NCBI RefSeq assembly: GCF_011421635.1
Contig: NZ_WTLI01000005.1
Span: 62,001 to 126,000 of the forward strand
Direction of reading: 5' to 3'
Length of the DNA: 64,000 bases
DNA from: Paenibacillus turpanensis
GTDB taxonomy: Bacteria; Bacillota; Bacilli; Paenibacillales; YIM-B00363
Under the pieces are notes generated by a model that worked only from the letters and a program-made list of their open reading frames with translations, was not told the origin of the DNA and ran no database searches. The position numbers were made by a program, and so were the translations under genes. Position 1 is the stretch's first letter. The number at the start of each line of letters is the position of its first letter. Shown piece after piece: positions 1 to 8,740 of the stretch.

Positions 1-135
1 GAATATTACGAATGGATTACCTGGATTCGTCGGCCTTCCGGCACATTTGGTTTTTTAGCCATTGGCGTTTTATGGATTGGAAGCGTAGTTCTTCTTGCTG
101 AGATGTTATGGGAAAGGGGGCGTTCCCGTGGGTGA
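1..135 (+). CDS. C-terminal end of a membrane protein, probably the ABC permease partner (partial)
   Basis: The frame is open from base 1 to a TGA at 133-135 and gives the last 44 residues of a protein cut by the window edge. It contains one clear hydrophobic segment (about residues 16-36, ending LLAEMLW) and a short basic tail. Its last codons overlap the GTG start of the next gene, an ABC ATPase, so the two are translationally coupled. By position it is likely the permease of that ABC system (NosY-like), but the visible part is too short to prove a family. Confidence 0.5.
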   Translation, partial: EYYEWITWIRRPSGTFGFLAIGVLWIGSVVLLAEMLWERGRSRG

Positions 136-841
136 GGCTATTGTACATATGGAGAATATCCGGAAGCAGTATAAAGGACAGATCATCATCGACGGTTTGC
201 AGCTTACGGTTGAAAGAGGACGAGTCGTAGCATTATGCGGCGGTAACGGAGCAGGGAAGAGCACCATTTTAAAAATGATCGCGGGCATCTCGCATCCGGA
301 TTCCGGTGTCATTACGGTCGGAGGTGTACAATGGAAAGAGGATCGCGAACGGTATGCCAGCTTACTAGGGTATATGCCGGATGATTTGCGGTTCGGGCAA
401 GGACAGACGGCTTATGAATCGCTGTCTTTTTGGGGGGCGCTGCGTGGTGTGCCGAAATCTTCCGTTAGAGAAGCGCTGCGGCAAGTCGGGCTTGAAAATA
501 CGGGGAAAAAGCCGGTGACATCGTTTTCAAAAGGGATGCGACAGCGTCTTGCGCTTGCGCAGGCCCTATTGGCGAGTCCGCAGCTGGTGCTCATGGATGA
601 ACCGACAAACGGACTCGATCCATATTGGATGGACACCTTCGTGCGCATCGTGAAGGAGACGGCTTCGAACGGTCAGACGGTACTGTTTTCCACGCACCAG
701 CTGCATATCGCGGAGAAGCTTGCCGACCGGATCTTGTTTTTAAAGGATGGGCGGATTGAGCTGGACGGCTCAGCGGCAGATATTCGAAGCCGGCTAGGTG
801 CGGAACGGCTGGAGGCCGCTTTGTCGGGGTGGTTTGGTTAA
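128..841 (+). CDS. ABC transporter ATPase, NosF/CcmA type
   Basis: A single ABC ATPase domain of about 237 residues. Walker A is GGNGAGKST near residue 38, the signature-like motif is SKGMRQRL, and Walker B/D-loop is LVLMDEPTNGLDP. Length and organisation match the ATPase of two-component ABC-2 exporters such as NosF, which supports maturation of copper-containing nitrous oxide reductase. The start is taken as GTG at 128 because a GGGAAAGGGGG tract lies just upstream and it overlaps the preceding stop. A longer frame from 95 lacks such a site. NosF identity is only suggested: nosZ or nosD is not visible here, and other ABC-2 ATPases look similar. Confidence 0.75.
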   Translation: MGEAIVHMENIRKQYKGQIIIDGLQLTVERGRVVALCGGNGAGKSTILKMIAGISHPDSGVITVGGVQWKEDRERYASLLGYMPDDLRFGQGQTAYESLSFWGALRGVPKSSVREALRQVGLENTGKKPVTSFSKGMRQRLALAQALLASPQLVLMDEPTNGLDPYWMDTFVRIVKETASNGQTVLFSTHQLHIAEKLADRILFLKDGRIELDGSAADIRSRLGAERLEAALSGWFG

Positions 842-856
842 GTGAAATGAACGCCC

Positions 857-885
857 TTGACAATGAAATCGTAACGTCGTATATT
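857..885 (+). promoter_or_regulatory. Sigma-A promoter of the TetR gene
   Basis: A perfect -35 TTGACA at 857-862, a 17-nt spacer and a -10 TATATT at 880-885. The palindrome at 888-905 covers the expected transcription start. Confidence 0.75.
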
Positions 886-887
886 GA

Positions 888-905
888 TGTCAGTTACCAC
901 TGACA
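888..905. promoter_or_regulatory. TetR-type operator 1
   Basis: An inverted repeat of TGTCAGT and ACTGACA around a 4-nt spacer, just downstream of the -10 hexamer and ahead of the regulator start. A related copy lies at 1538-1555. The placement fits autorepression by steric block. Confidence 0.65.
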
Positions 906-936
906 TATGATGATGATTGAGGTAGGAGCGATGGCA

Positions 937-1521
937 ATGTCCCAGAAGCGTGACACGACAGACAAATTTATACTTGCGGCAATTGATCTCATGGCGGCTA
1001 AGGGCTATAACGGGGTCACGACGCAGGAAATTGCTGAGCATGCCGGCTTCAGTGAGAAAACGTTGTTCCGACATTTTCAAAGCAAACAAAATTTACTCGA
1101 GATGGCTTTTCAGCGATATCACTATGCAGACGAGATGAAGGAACTTTTTGAGACGAAAATTCAGTGGGACCTTCAGGCCGATCTATTAATGATCTCACGA
1201 AGCTATCACGACAGCATGTATCGGAACCGCAAACTGATCATGATCGCTACTAAAGACGGCGGTAATCTTCCGGGATTCAGGGAACGTACACACCAACATC
1301 CGCAGCAATTAAAAGCATTATTGGTTGACTATTTTACGACCATGATTCAGAAAGGCAAGATGATCGTAACCGATCCGGAGACGAAAGCACTGGCGTTTAT
1401 TTATATGAATTACGGCGCGGCTATGGGACGCATGAACGATGATCCCATGCTTCGGGAAGTTACGTTCGACAAATTGATAGAGGATGAAGTGTGGCTTTTC
1501 GTTAGGGCTTTGTTGCCCTAA
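937..1521 (+). CDS. TetR/AcrR family transcriptional regulator
   Basis: A 194-residue TetR-family repressor. The N-terminal helix-turn-helix spans about residues 12-55 (VTTQEIAEHAGFSEKTLFRHF), followed by a helical ligand-binding domain. The ATG at 937 is preferred: GGAG at 925-928 lies 8 nt upstream, whereas ATGs at 907-913 and 931 are poorly placed. It is followed by an MFS efflux gene on the same strand, and related 18-bp palindromes precede both genes. The pair therefore looks like a self-contained ligand-inducible efflux module. The ligand cannot be read from sequence. Confidence 0.9.
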   Translation: MSQKRDTTDKFILAAIDLMAAKGYNGVTTQEIAEHAGFSEKTLFRHFQSKQNLLEMAFQRYHYADEMKELFETKIQWDLQADLLMISRSYHDSMYRNRKLIMIATKDGGNLPGFRERTHQHPQQLKALLVDYFTTMIQKGKMIVTDPETKALAFIYMNYGAAMGRMNDDPMLREVTFDKLIEDEVWLFVRALLP

Positions 1522-1537
1522 GTTTTTTTCTATTTGG

Positions 1538-1555
1538 TGTCAGTCAGTGGTGACA
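1538..1555. promoter_or_regulatory. TetR-type operator 2, upstream of the MFS gene
   Basis: The sequence TGTCAGTCAGTGGTGACA is 18 bp long like the site at 888-905. Read on the other strand it matches that site at most positions. It lies between the regulator stop and the MFS start. I see no clear -35/-10 pair here, so it may tune read-through or an unrecognised promoter. Confidence 0.55.
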
Positions 1556-1581
1556 GTCATATCACGGAAGGATGATCGAAT

Positions 1582-2973
1582 GTGGAAATCGGACTGCAAA
1601 AACAAGCAGGCGAGAAGCTAATGTACGTCATGATGGCTACGCTGGCTTTATCGGCGATGAGTGTATTGATGTTTAACTTGGTACTTCCGCAAATTCGCGA
1701 AAAATTCTCCGTCACCAATGCTCAGGTAAGCTGGATAACCTCCGCCTACACGCTTATTTACGGGATTGGTACAGTCGTTTACGGCAAGTTGGCCGACCGT
1801 TTTCGACTAAAGAATTTACTAACTTTCGGTTTGTTGCTTTTTGCAGCAGGCTCGTTCGTCGGCTTTTTTGCACAAAGCTTCTGGATGGTTCTTGCAGGAA
1901 GATGTATTCAAGCAGTCGGTGCTGCGAGCATCCCAGCAAGCGCGATGCTGATCCCATTGCGTTATTTTCCGCCTGAGCGTAGGGGGATAGCTATGGGAAC
2001 CGCATTTATGGGGCTTTCGATCGGTAGCGCGCTTGGACCCGTTCTATCCGCATTTATCCTTAGTTTTCTCCATTGGAAATGGTTATTTTGCTTTCCCTTC
2101 TTCCTCCTGATGACGCTACCATTCTATCGGCGCTATCTGCAGGATGAAGAACGACAACCTCAGGGAAAAATGGATTGGCTGGGAGGAGCGTTGCTCGCTT
2201 CCGCGGTAACATTGCTTCTGCTCACGGTAACCTCCGCATCGTTATGGTTTGGTATAGGGGGGATTGTTGCCTTAACGCTATTCATCGTTAGAATCCGTTC
2301 CTGCGCGTCCCCCTTCCTTGCACCGGATCTGTTTCGTAATCGCAGCTACACCATAGGCGTGACGATCACCTTTTTGTTAAGCGGAATCGGATTCTCCCTA
2401 CATTTCCTAAGTCCATTGCTGCTGGCTCAGGTCTACGAACTTCCCGCAAGCTGGATCGGCTTTGCGCTGGTACCCGGCGCCGTAGCTTCAGCCGTTTTGG
2501 GCAGAAGAGGGGGCGGAATTGCAGATAGCAAGGGTAATACCTACCTGTTCTGTATTGCCTCTGGATTGTTAATCAGTTGTTTTAGCCTTTTGTCTACGTT
2601 TGTAGGTGTTTCAGCAGGTTTTATCGCTTTGTTTTTAATACTTGGTCATGTTGGTTTGACCTTCGGGATGATCGCGATGTCCAATTCAGTATCTAGAACG
2701 TTAGCGAGTGAACAAAGTGGGGTTGGCATGGGACTGCTTAGCATGATGAACTTTATTGGCGGAGCCGTGGCGACAGGAATCTACGGAAAACTGACCGATA
2801 TAGGCCAAGCAAGAACATGGAACCCTGCAGCCCTACATTCGGTAGGTGCCGTTCACGGTAACATCTTTCTTGTCCTAGCGATTGCGATTGCCGCGATCTT
2901 ATGGATATCTTTACGTTATTTTTGGAGGGGCCATTCTATAAGAAATAATTTGAGCTTTAAACGAAAAAAGTGA
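1582..2973 (+). CDS. MFS transporter, probable drug efflux (DHA2-like)
   Basis: A 463-residue major facilitator protein with about 12-14 hydrophobic segments by eye. The motif A-like GKLADRFRLKNLLT sits between helices 2 and 3, and an RRGIAMGT-type motif follows helix 4. It starts at GTG 1582 with GGAAGGA 8 nt upstream. It probably exports small molecules by proton exchange. It lies directly after a TetR regulator and an operator-like palindrome, which suggests substrate-induced expression. The substrate is unknown. Confidence 0.85.
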   Translation: MEIGLQKQAGEKLMYVMMATLALSAMSVLMFNLVLPQIREKFSVTNAQVSWITSAYTLIYGIGTVVYGKLADRFRLKNLLTFGLLLFAAGSFVGFFAQSFWMVLAGRCIQAVGAASIPASAMLIPLRYFPPERRGIAMGTAFMGLSIGSALGPVLSAFILSFLHWKWLFCFPFFLLMTLPFYRRYLQDEERQPQGKMDWLGGALLASAVTLLLLTVTSASLWFGIGGIVALTLFIVRIRSCASPFLAPDLFRNRSYTIGVTITFLLSGIGFSLHFLSPLLLAQVYELPASWIGFALVPGAVASAVLGRRGGGIADSKGNTYLFCIASGLLISCFSLLSTFVGVSAGFIALFLILGHVGLTFGMIAMSNSVSRTLASEQSGVGMGLLSMMNFIGGAVATGIYGKLTDIGQARTWNPAALHSVGAVHGNIFLVLAIAIAAILWISLRYFWRGHSIRNNLSFKRKK

Positions 2974-3199
2974 CAAGTAATGGATACCCAGGTCGAATCG
3001 TCGATACGTAGGATGGATCGTTGACCGGTCCGAAGAAGCTGTTCAGCGGTAAGCAGTTGTTGAAGCCAACAGTATAATCAACGGATCATTTCAGTTATCC
3101 ATTCGTCGTTAACTTGCAAGGAGTTATCGAAACGACGGACAACAAACAGCAAAACGGTTTTTGAAGAGTGTTCAGTAAAAACTGTGTAGTAGAATGTGT
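2974..3199. other. Intergenic stretch with no recognised gene
   Basis: About 225 bases after the MFS gene hold no supported frame on either strand and no recognisable repeat. The sequence ends in the terminator at 3200-3232. Confidence 0.5.
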
Positions 3200-3232
3200 A
3201 AAAAGGAACCGGTTAAATACCGATTCCTTTTT
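3200..3232. terminator. Bidirectional terminator between convergent MFS genes
   Basis: A 14-bp stem (AAAAAGGAACCGGT with ACCGATTCCTTTTT, one mismatch) and a 5-nt loop, with T-runs on both strands. It can serve the plus-strand MFS gene and the minus-strand EmrB-like gene. Confidence 0.8.
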
Positions 3233-3264
3233 CTGCGTGCCATTCTAAAGTGAGCGTGCTCCGT

Positions 3265-4746
3265 CTATTTACTGTTGTTTGTATATTTATTAGACGCAAA
3301 TGCAAGCGCAGCCTCCTTCGGAACACTCTTTTTTGGCATAAAGAATGTCAAGAAGACGGCGATGACAGCCAAAGTCGTCATGAACCTATAGGAATCGCTC
3401 GTGCCCAGTACCGAGGAGAGCGTTGCGATTTCTTCCACGTTCGATGCGCCAACGTTCCCTTGGGACAGATTGGCCTCATGTCGTGCGGATTGCACCGAAT
3501 AGACGGAAATGACTAAAGCGGTCCCGACTGCACCGGCGATTTGACGAACCGTGTTATTAACGGCGGAGCCATGTGTGCCCAAAGTTCTGGGAAGCGCGTT
3601 TAACCCCGCCGTATTCAGAGGCATCGTAATAAAACTCAGACCGATACGTAGGCAGATGGTACGAATCATTAAGTACATATACGAGGTCGAAGTCGTTAAT
3701 TCCGTCACCGCCCACATGGACGGAATGATAAAGAAAAGACCTGTAAGAAATAGCGGCTTCGGACCGAATCGATCGTATAATTTGCCGGTAACCGGTGACA
3801 GCAGCGCATTGATGACGGCGCCTGGCAATAACAATAAACCTGCTTCGAATGCTGTAAATCCTCGTCCGTCTTGAAGGTATATCGGCAATAAGATCATGTC
3901 GGCGTATAACAGCATGGTGACCAGTACGTTGATAACGGATGTCAGCGTAAACACTTTATTCTTGAACACATCCAAGTTCAGTAACGGCTCCTTCGAACGG
4001 ACTTGTCGGATACAGAATAAGGCGGTGAACAAGAGTCCCCCGATAAGTGTGAGGAGAATGAAGGGATCGCCCCATCCTTTACTGCCTGCGCTGCTGAATC
4101 CGTATAGGATTCCTCCGAACCCGACAGTGGAGTAGAGGATACCGATAAAATCCAAACTGGCTCTTGACGTCTCAGATACGTTTACTAAATATTTCATTGA
4201 AAGTAAGATCACGACGACTACGAACGGCGCAAAGCCGATAAATAACCAACGCCATGAGACATAGTCGATAATGAAGCCTGCCAACGTAGGCGCAATGGCG
4301 GGTGCGAAGATGACCGCGAATCCAATTAGGCCCATTGCGCTGCCCCTCCGTTCCGCCGGGTAGAGCGCGAGAACGACGCTCATCATAAGAGGCGTAATGA
4401 TTCCCGTTCCTGCCGCTTGAATCATCCTTCCCGTGAGCAACACCCCAAAATTTGATGATATCGAGCAAACGACCGTACCGGTCAATAGAAAAAGCATCGA
4501 ACTAATAAATAACTGCCTAGTCGTAAACCGCTTCATTAAGTATGCAGTTACGGGAACTAATACGCCGTTTATAAGCAAAAATCCGGTCGCAAGCCATTGA
4601 ACGGTGGTTGCTGAAACTTGGAAAACGTCCATTAATTCGTTTAACGCAACGTTGAGCAGCGTTTGATTCAATGTTGACAAGAAACAACCCAGAATCATTA
4701 CGAACATGACGATTCCCTTGTTTATCTTGTTTCTCTCTAACTCCAT
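3265..4746 (-). CDS. MFS multidrug efflux protein, EmrB/QacA (DHA2) family
   Basis: A 493-residue MFS protein, the usual size for 14-helix DHA2 transporters. It begins with a first helix containing LGCFLSTLNQTLLNVAL, typical of EmrB/LmrB proteins. It carries GRMIQAAGTGIITPLMM after helix 4 and RRGSAMGL in the following loop. The start ATG at 4746 has GGAAGGAGA upstream. It is divergent from a TetR gene at 4915, with palindromes in the shared intergenic region, so that regulator probably represses it. The likely role is proton-driven export of lipophilic compounds; the substrate is unknown. Confidence 0.9.
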   Translation of the reverse strand: MELERNKINKGIVMFVMILGCFLSTLNQTLLNVALNELMDVFQVSATTVQWLATGFLLINGVLVPVTAYLMKRFTTRQLFISSMLFLLTGTVVCSISSNFGVLLTGRMIQAAGTGIITPLMMSVVLALYPAERRGSAMGLIGFAVIFAPAIAPTLAGFIIDYVSWRWLFIGFAPFVVVVILLSMKYLVNVSETSRASLDFIGILYSTVGFGGILYGFSSAGSKGWGDPFILLTLIGGLLFTALFCIRQVRSKEPLLNLDVFKNKVFTLTSVINVLVTMLLYADMILLPIYLQDGRGFTAFEAGLLLLPGAVINALLSPVTGKLYDRFGPKPLFLTGLFFIIPSMWAVTELTTSTSYMYLMIRTICLRIGLSFITMPLNTAGLNALPRTLGTHGSAVNNTVRQIAGAVGTALVISVYSVQSARHEANLSQGNVGASNVEEIATLSSVLGTSDSYRFMTTLAVIAVFLTFFMPKKSVPKEAALAFASNKYTNNSK

Positions 4747-4771
4747 TAAAAATCTCCTTCCGGTTATTGTT

Positions 4772-4792
4772 TTATCGACATAATGTCAATAA
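4772..4792. promoter_or_regulatory. Candidate TetR operator between emrB-like and tetR genes
   Basis: A 21-bp near-perfect palindrome with arms TTATCGACAT and ATGTCAATAA around a central A. It lies 25 bp upstream of the EmrB-like start. A second short inverted repeat (GTCGA, 4 nt, TCGAC) lies at 4847-4860 nearer the regulator. Both share the core ATCGACA. Assignment to the adjacent regulator is inference. Confidence 0.55.
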
Positions 4793-4914
4793 AATAGATA
4801 GTAGCATATCCATTTGTCATTGCACATTTGCAAATCAGGTGAAAACGTCGACTAATCGACAGTTTTCTTTCCCTTTGACTAGGAAGTTGAAGTTAATCGA
4901 TAAGGAGATCAGGA

Positions 4915-5505
4915 ATGTCGAATATGAAGAGAGAAGATCCTCGTGCGACACGTACGAAGAAGGTATTTAAATCGGCGGTGCTTTCTCTACTGTTAGAAGA
5001 CTCAAACCTTTCCCAGTTAACCGTTCAGAAGATTGCCAATCGAGCAGAATTGAACCGAGCTACATTTTATTTGCATTATCAAGATATTAATGATTTGCTG
5101 GAACAAATTACGAATGAAATGTTCGACGAACTGTCTATAAAATTGCGCCCACTTGAGCAGGCTGACCTGATGAACGATAGAGAACAACTCGTCGTCTTTC
5201 TGGACCACATTTATGTAAATCGTAAACTACTTTCGATACTATTCGAGCAGAAGCGTTTCGAACCTCGGTTATTTGGATTGTTGAAGCATCTAATTGAATC
5301 GCGAAGGGCGAAGCAACTGGCGAAGCTCTCCCAAGACTACGTGTCAATTGACATTCTCACGTCATCGATATTTGGGATTATCACATGGTGGATCCGAGAC
5401 GGGCTTCAGTTTAGCTCCGAATATATCGCCGATCAAATTTCGATGTTGTATAGAAAACGCGGTGATTCGGAGATACGGGACAGAAGGGACGCGGTGCGAA
5501 AATAG
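4915..5505 (+). CDS. TetR/AcrR family regulator of the divergent EmrB-like pump
   Basis: A 196-residue TetR-type protein. Residues 1-60 hold the DNA-binding domain with RATFYLHYQDINDLL, where the usual TLYRHF recognition helix is TFYLHY, as in the subgroup with a TetR_C_7/C_8-like C-terminal domain. The start ATG at 4915 follows AAGGAGATCAGGA. It is divergent from the EmrB-like MFS gene and shares a 168-bp promoter region with two palindromes. It most likely represses itself and the pump. Confidence 0.9.
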   Translation: MSNMKREDPRATRTKKVFKSAVLSLLLEDSNLSQLTVQKIANRAELNRATFYLHYQDINDLLEQITNEMFDELSIKLRPLEQADLMNDREQLVVFLDHIYVNRKLLSILFEQKRFEPRLFGLLKHLIESRRAKQLAKLSQDYVSIDILTSSIFGIITWWIRDGLQFSSEYIADQISMLYRKRGDSEIRDRRDAVRK

Positions 5506-5864
5506 GTTGTATTTGACGTTTCAACTGTATATCGAGGTTTTAGGCGGGGATTTATTATTCAATAGAGTGGAATAGTGGAACTTACTAAGCCCGCAAATTA
5601 TTATTGCAGAGAACGATTTCAGTTTGTTTTTGGCATAAATGATAAAACATCTATATATTGGGATCGTGGTGAACGAAAAAACTCATTATAGGCTTACGTG
5701 AGAACGCGTGAGCCTAATTGTAAGCATCATGCAATCAAATTGTTTGGTTCAATTACATATAACTGACCAAAAACACTACCCGGATGTCTGGCGGTTATTT
5801 CAGATTTATAAGTTAACATAATGTATATTATCGGACATTGTTTAGATAAAATGCAACCAGCCAA
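5506..5864. other. Intergenic stretch, only a weak hairpin seen
   Basis: No supported coding frame. A short imperfect hairpin (AGGCTTACG pairing with CGTGAGCCT) lies at 5690-5715 and could end the TetR transcript, but no strong T-run follows it. Confidence 0.4.
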
Positions 5865-5890
5865 ATAAAGACCCTCAATCTTAGAGGGTC
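5865..5890 (-). terminator. Terminator of the GNAT gene
   Basis: A perfect 7-bp stem (GACCCTC with GAGGGTC) and 7-nt loop. On the minus strand TTTATT follows, immediately downstream of the acetyltransferase stop. Confidence 0.7.
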
Positions 5891-5897
5891 CAGATTC

Positions 5898-6344
5898 TTA
5901 GAGAATCGAATAGTTGACCCAACTACCTTGAATGCCTCCCATCTTATCAAAAAAGCGTTGAGCTCTTTTATTTTCGGCAGCCGTTATCCAAGACATGTGA
6001 GTAAACTGATGTTCCTTTGTGTACCTATGACATTCTAAAAACAGTTGCGATTCCACTTCTGTATCTCTGTACTGCTCTATTACAAAAAGGTCGTTCATTA
6101 CAGTGTATTTATCTGCTTTCATAGTGCTGAATGTAAAGTATAATGTGGCAAAACCAACTAACTTCTCATCTTGTAATGCCACAAACTGCACACCTTCTTT
6201 TTTCTCTAAGAGTGTTTGAATCAACTGATGAAGTTTTTCAGTGGCAGGTTGGGGTTTCTTATAAAAACCATCAATGTACTCATACATTAACTCAGTCAAA
6301 CCGTTCAAATCATCAATTTCTGCATATCTTATGACAAGTGACAT
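5898..6344 (-). CDS. GNAT family N-acetyltransferase
   Basis: 148 residues with the GNAT fold signatures: an N-terminal beta strand (SLVIRYAEIDDLNGLTELM), a central LVGFATLYF strand, and the acetyl-CoA motif A region around VMNDLFVIEQYRDTEVESQLF. The last is followed by helix and HMSWITAAENKRAQRFFDKMG, the usual C-terminal part. It uses acetyl-CoA to acetylate an unknown amine. The start ATG at 6344 has AAGGAGG upstream. It is a single-gene transcript with its own terminator. Confidence 0.85.
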   Translation of the reverse strand: MSLVIRYAEIDDLNGLTELMYEYIDGFYKKPQPATEKLHQLIQTLLEKKEGVQFVALQDEKLVGFATLYFTFSTMKADKYTVMNDLFVIEQYRDTEVESQLFLECHRYTKEHQFTHMSWITAAENKRAQRFFDKMGGIQGSWVNYSIL

Positions 6345-6651
6345 AATACAACCCCTCCTTATGATTTGTATAAATATACATTATTTTGTATCAATACACA
6401 AGAGAATTTGTATGTTTGAAGTGTCGGAAGACAAGAATTTCCTTTTCTATTTCACTGCGTAAAAGCCACAGATGCCCTTCCTCTAGCCGTTGCCTTCATT
6501 TTTTCTGTAAAATCCTAAAGGACGATGAAATGAAATCATAGCTTAAGGACGCAGGTAACTGCAGAAGACGGCTGTCTCTTCGTTCATGATGGTAAAGGAA
6601 CCCAAACGTTGAAGCCGATTGGAGCTCTCCGGTTCAACCTTATTCGCACAT
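6345..6651. other. Intergenic stretch, nothing recognised
   Basis: About 307 bases. The first 60 hold the acetyltransferase promoter region. The rest has no supported frame; it may include decayed coding sequence, but I cannot name it. Confidence 0.35.
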
Positions 6652-8151
6652 CTAAAGCGAGGTTACGAACTTCATCTCCGGAAAGCGGTTATCCGGTCCT
6701 TTCAATAAGTTTCCGCCTTGATTTTTCAAGTACTTATCGAAAAAATCCAGCATATAGGCATTGATAACGGCGTTCGCTCTTTGGGGCACAATCTTTCCTG
6801 TAATGCCGAGCATGTTGAACATCGGAGAAATGAACTGTACGTCGGCAAAATTCAAATGCTCCGAATTTTCGACATAGAGGACTTGTCCCCCTTCGTCGAC
6901 CGCTTTCCGCATCCGTTCAAGCTCCAACTTTTTATCTTCTGTTACTTGATCCTCCCACTCTCTTGTTGAGCCCAAACGGTTAAGCTCCGCATCCGTGTAG
7001 ACCCGATTATCAATCACCCTTTTTAATTGTTTTAAATAGTTTTCCGAGTGGATGAACAAAAACGGCTTTCGAAGACCCTCTCGGTCACGCAGACGATAAA
7101 GCCCTCCATCAAGGTCGACTCCAACCGCGATTCGGGGATCGTAAGCAGCGTCATACGCCGTCGCCCCGCCGATGGAATGACCGAACATCCCGACATGACG
7201 GAGATCCATCCTCCCATTGAGTTGACTTGGAATTTGCCCCGATTGGATGAACTCAAATTGGTCCAGCACGAACGCCACATCTTCGGTTAGTACTTTTCCC
7301 AACTTGTCACGATTTTCTCTACTCGTCCGGTAATCCTGGTCGGGCGAGAATAAGTCGTTCGTTGTATTGGTCGTGATTCGGCGGTCTGGAAACTCGGTTG
7401 CAAATGTATTATAGGTGTGGTCGATTACGGCCACGATATAGCCGTGACTCGCGAGATTCTCGGCTTGCGACGTGTGGAGGAACTTGGAGGAGCCGTTGCC
7501 TGGACTCGCAATGATCAGCAGATATGTATTTTGTGCCGAAGACACTTCGGCCCCCGAATAACTATGACTGGATATGTACTTCAGGTGTTCAAAAGTAAAT
7601 TCGGGAAGGCCATAGCCAGCGGCCATATAACGTAAAATTTGGGGATCGGGCACTAAGGGAACATTCTTACCGATACCAGATTGAGCCGGATACCATACCT
7701 GAACCATTAATTCTCTCATACCATTTCTAGCTTCCGCAAAAATCTCTTTCCTGTTTGTATCCACGAAGTGAAAAGTGTGCGTACCAACCTTATATTCGCC
7801 TGTCGGTTCAGGTAATTTAAATACTGGAAAAGCATACATGAGACCCGCTGTTACGATCAGCATTATCGCTATAGCCGTATAAGCCGATCCCAACATGAAT
7901 CTCGGCATTTTTTGGAGGTCGGGTTTCTTGAAATAGCTATAACCTGAAATGGCTAGGAAAATAATGGTTATGCAATATGTAGAAAATAGCTGAACTCTGT
8001 ATCCTTCCACCGTCCAATGAATGACCAGCAAAAGTGTGGTAATCCCGCTGGTAACAAATACTGGAATTCTGCGCCGTCCTTTTTTTAATAGAACTGTTAA
8101 TGCAAACAAGCCGATGTTCGACAATAAAAGCAACAGTTCAAACAATCTCAC
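6652..8151 (-). CDS. Membrane-anchored alpha/beta hydrolase, PAF-acetylhydrolase-like
   Basis: About 499 residues. The first 120 form about four membrane helices. The rest is a platelet-activating-factor acetylhydrolase/dienelactone-type hydrolase. The nucleophile elbow GHSIGG is near residue 326. A likely acid is in VGVDLDGGLY, and the catalytic His is probably in ENSEHLNF. It probably hydrolyses esters of phospholipid-like substrates at the membrane. The start is uncertain: a TTG at 8157 sits 2 nt after GGAG, while the GTG at 8151 has better spacing and is chosen. It stands alone on this strand. Confidence 0.8.
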   Translation of the reverse strand: MRLFELLLLLSNIGLFALTVLLKKGRRRIPVFVTSGITTLLLVIHWTVEGYRVQLFSTYCITIIFLAISGYSYFKKPDLQKMPRFMLGSAYTAIAIMLIVTAGLMYAFPVFKLPEPTGEYKVGTHTFHFVDTNRKEIFAEARNGMRELMVQVWYPAQSGIGKNVPLVPDPQILRYMAAGYGLPEFTFEHLKYISSHSYSGAEVSSAQNTYLLIIASPGNGSSKFLHTSQAENLASHGYIVAVIDHTYNTFATEFPDRRITTNTTNDLFSPDQDYRTSRENRDKLGKVLTEDVAFVLDQFEFIQSGQIPSQLNGRMDLRHVGMFGHSIGGATAYDAAYDPRIAVGVDLDGGLYRLRDREGLRKPFLFIHSENYLKQLKRVIDNRVYTDAELNRLGSTREWEDQVTEDKKLELERMRKAVDEGGQVLYVENSEHLNFADVQFISPMFNMLGITGKIVPQRANAVINAYMLDFFDKYLKNQGGNLLKGPDNRFPEMKFVTSL

Positions 8152-8740
8152 CTTCAAGTCTCCTTTTAAAAAGTTTCCATTCTCGTGCGTTACAACAGAC
8201 CTGACAGACTAACCTAGCCCCTCCCTCCTTTCGCTACTTCAACATTAAGACGGTTTCGGAATCCAAAATGTATCAGTTACGTTTTTGTAAGCAGCCCGTT
8301 AGCTGATACGCCGGCCAGGAGTTTTTTAATCCATCCCCTTCCTCTAGTCTACAATGGGGTCAAGTTCTTGTTGCGCAGCTACAAACGGGACAAGTTCTTG
8401 TCGTTGGCGAGCGACAAGTCCAATTTAATACAAAAACCCGCGTTTCAGGCGGGTTTCAATCGGGTTATGTTGTTGTCTTTATACGGGTTTGATTAGACGT
8501 ATGTTCTTGTCGTACGACATGTCTTCAAGGATATGTGGACGACAATTTCACTTTTCAAATATCCATTCTTCCCCTATTACACGTATGTATTTTTTAGTTT
8601 CATTTTTAGAGTGGCACTGGCTTGAGAAATCTTCGTGATATATTTCTAAAAAATGCTTTTGTGAATGGATTTCAGTTATACTGAACCTAAGGACCATTTC
8701 GCAAAGTAAAAGCAATCTTAAACTTCTTGAGGAGGCATCC
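8152..8740. repeat. Non-coding region with short repeated CAAGTTCTTGT motifs and a hairpin
   Basis: No supported gene. The motif CAAGTTCTTGT recurs at 8361 and 8391, exactly 30 bp apart, and a related TGTTCTTGTCG lies near 8502. GGCGAGCGACAAG between them pairs partly with CTTGTCGTTGGC, giving local stem potential. A GC-rich hairpin follows at 8434-8456. The last 80 bases are the promoter and leader of the next gene. Confidence 0.45.
8434..8456 (-). terminator. Terminator-like hairpin, not adjacent to a gene end
   Basis: Perfect stem AAACCCGC with GCGGGTTT and a 7-nt loop. The T-run is on the minus strand, yet no minus-strand gene ends here. Its right arm and flank (GCGGGTTTCAAT, then GGGTTAT) recur at the hairpin at 10074-10098. 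Confidence 0.5.
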
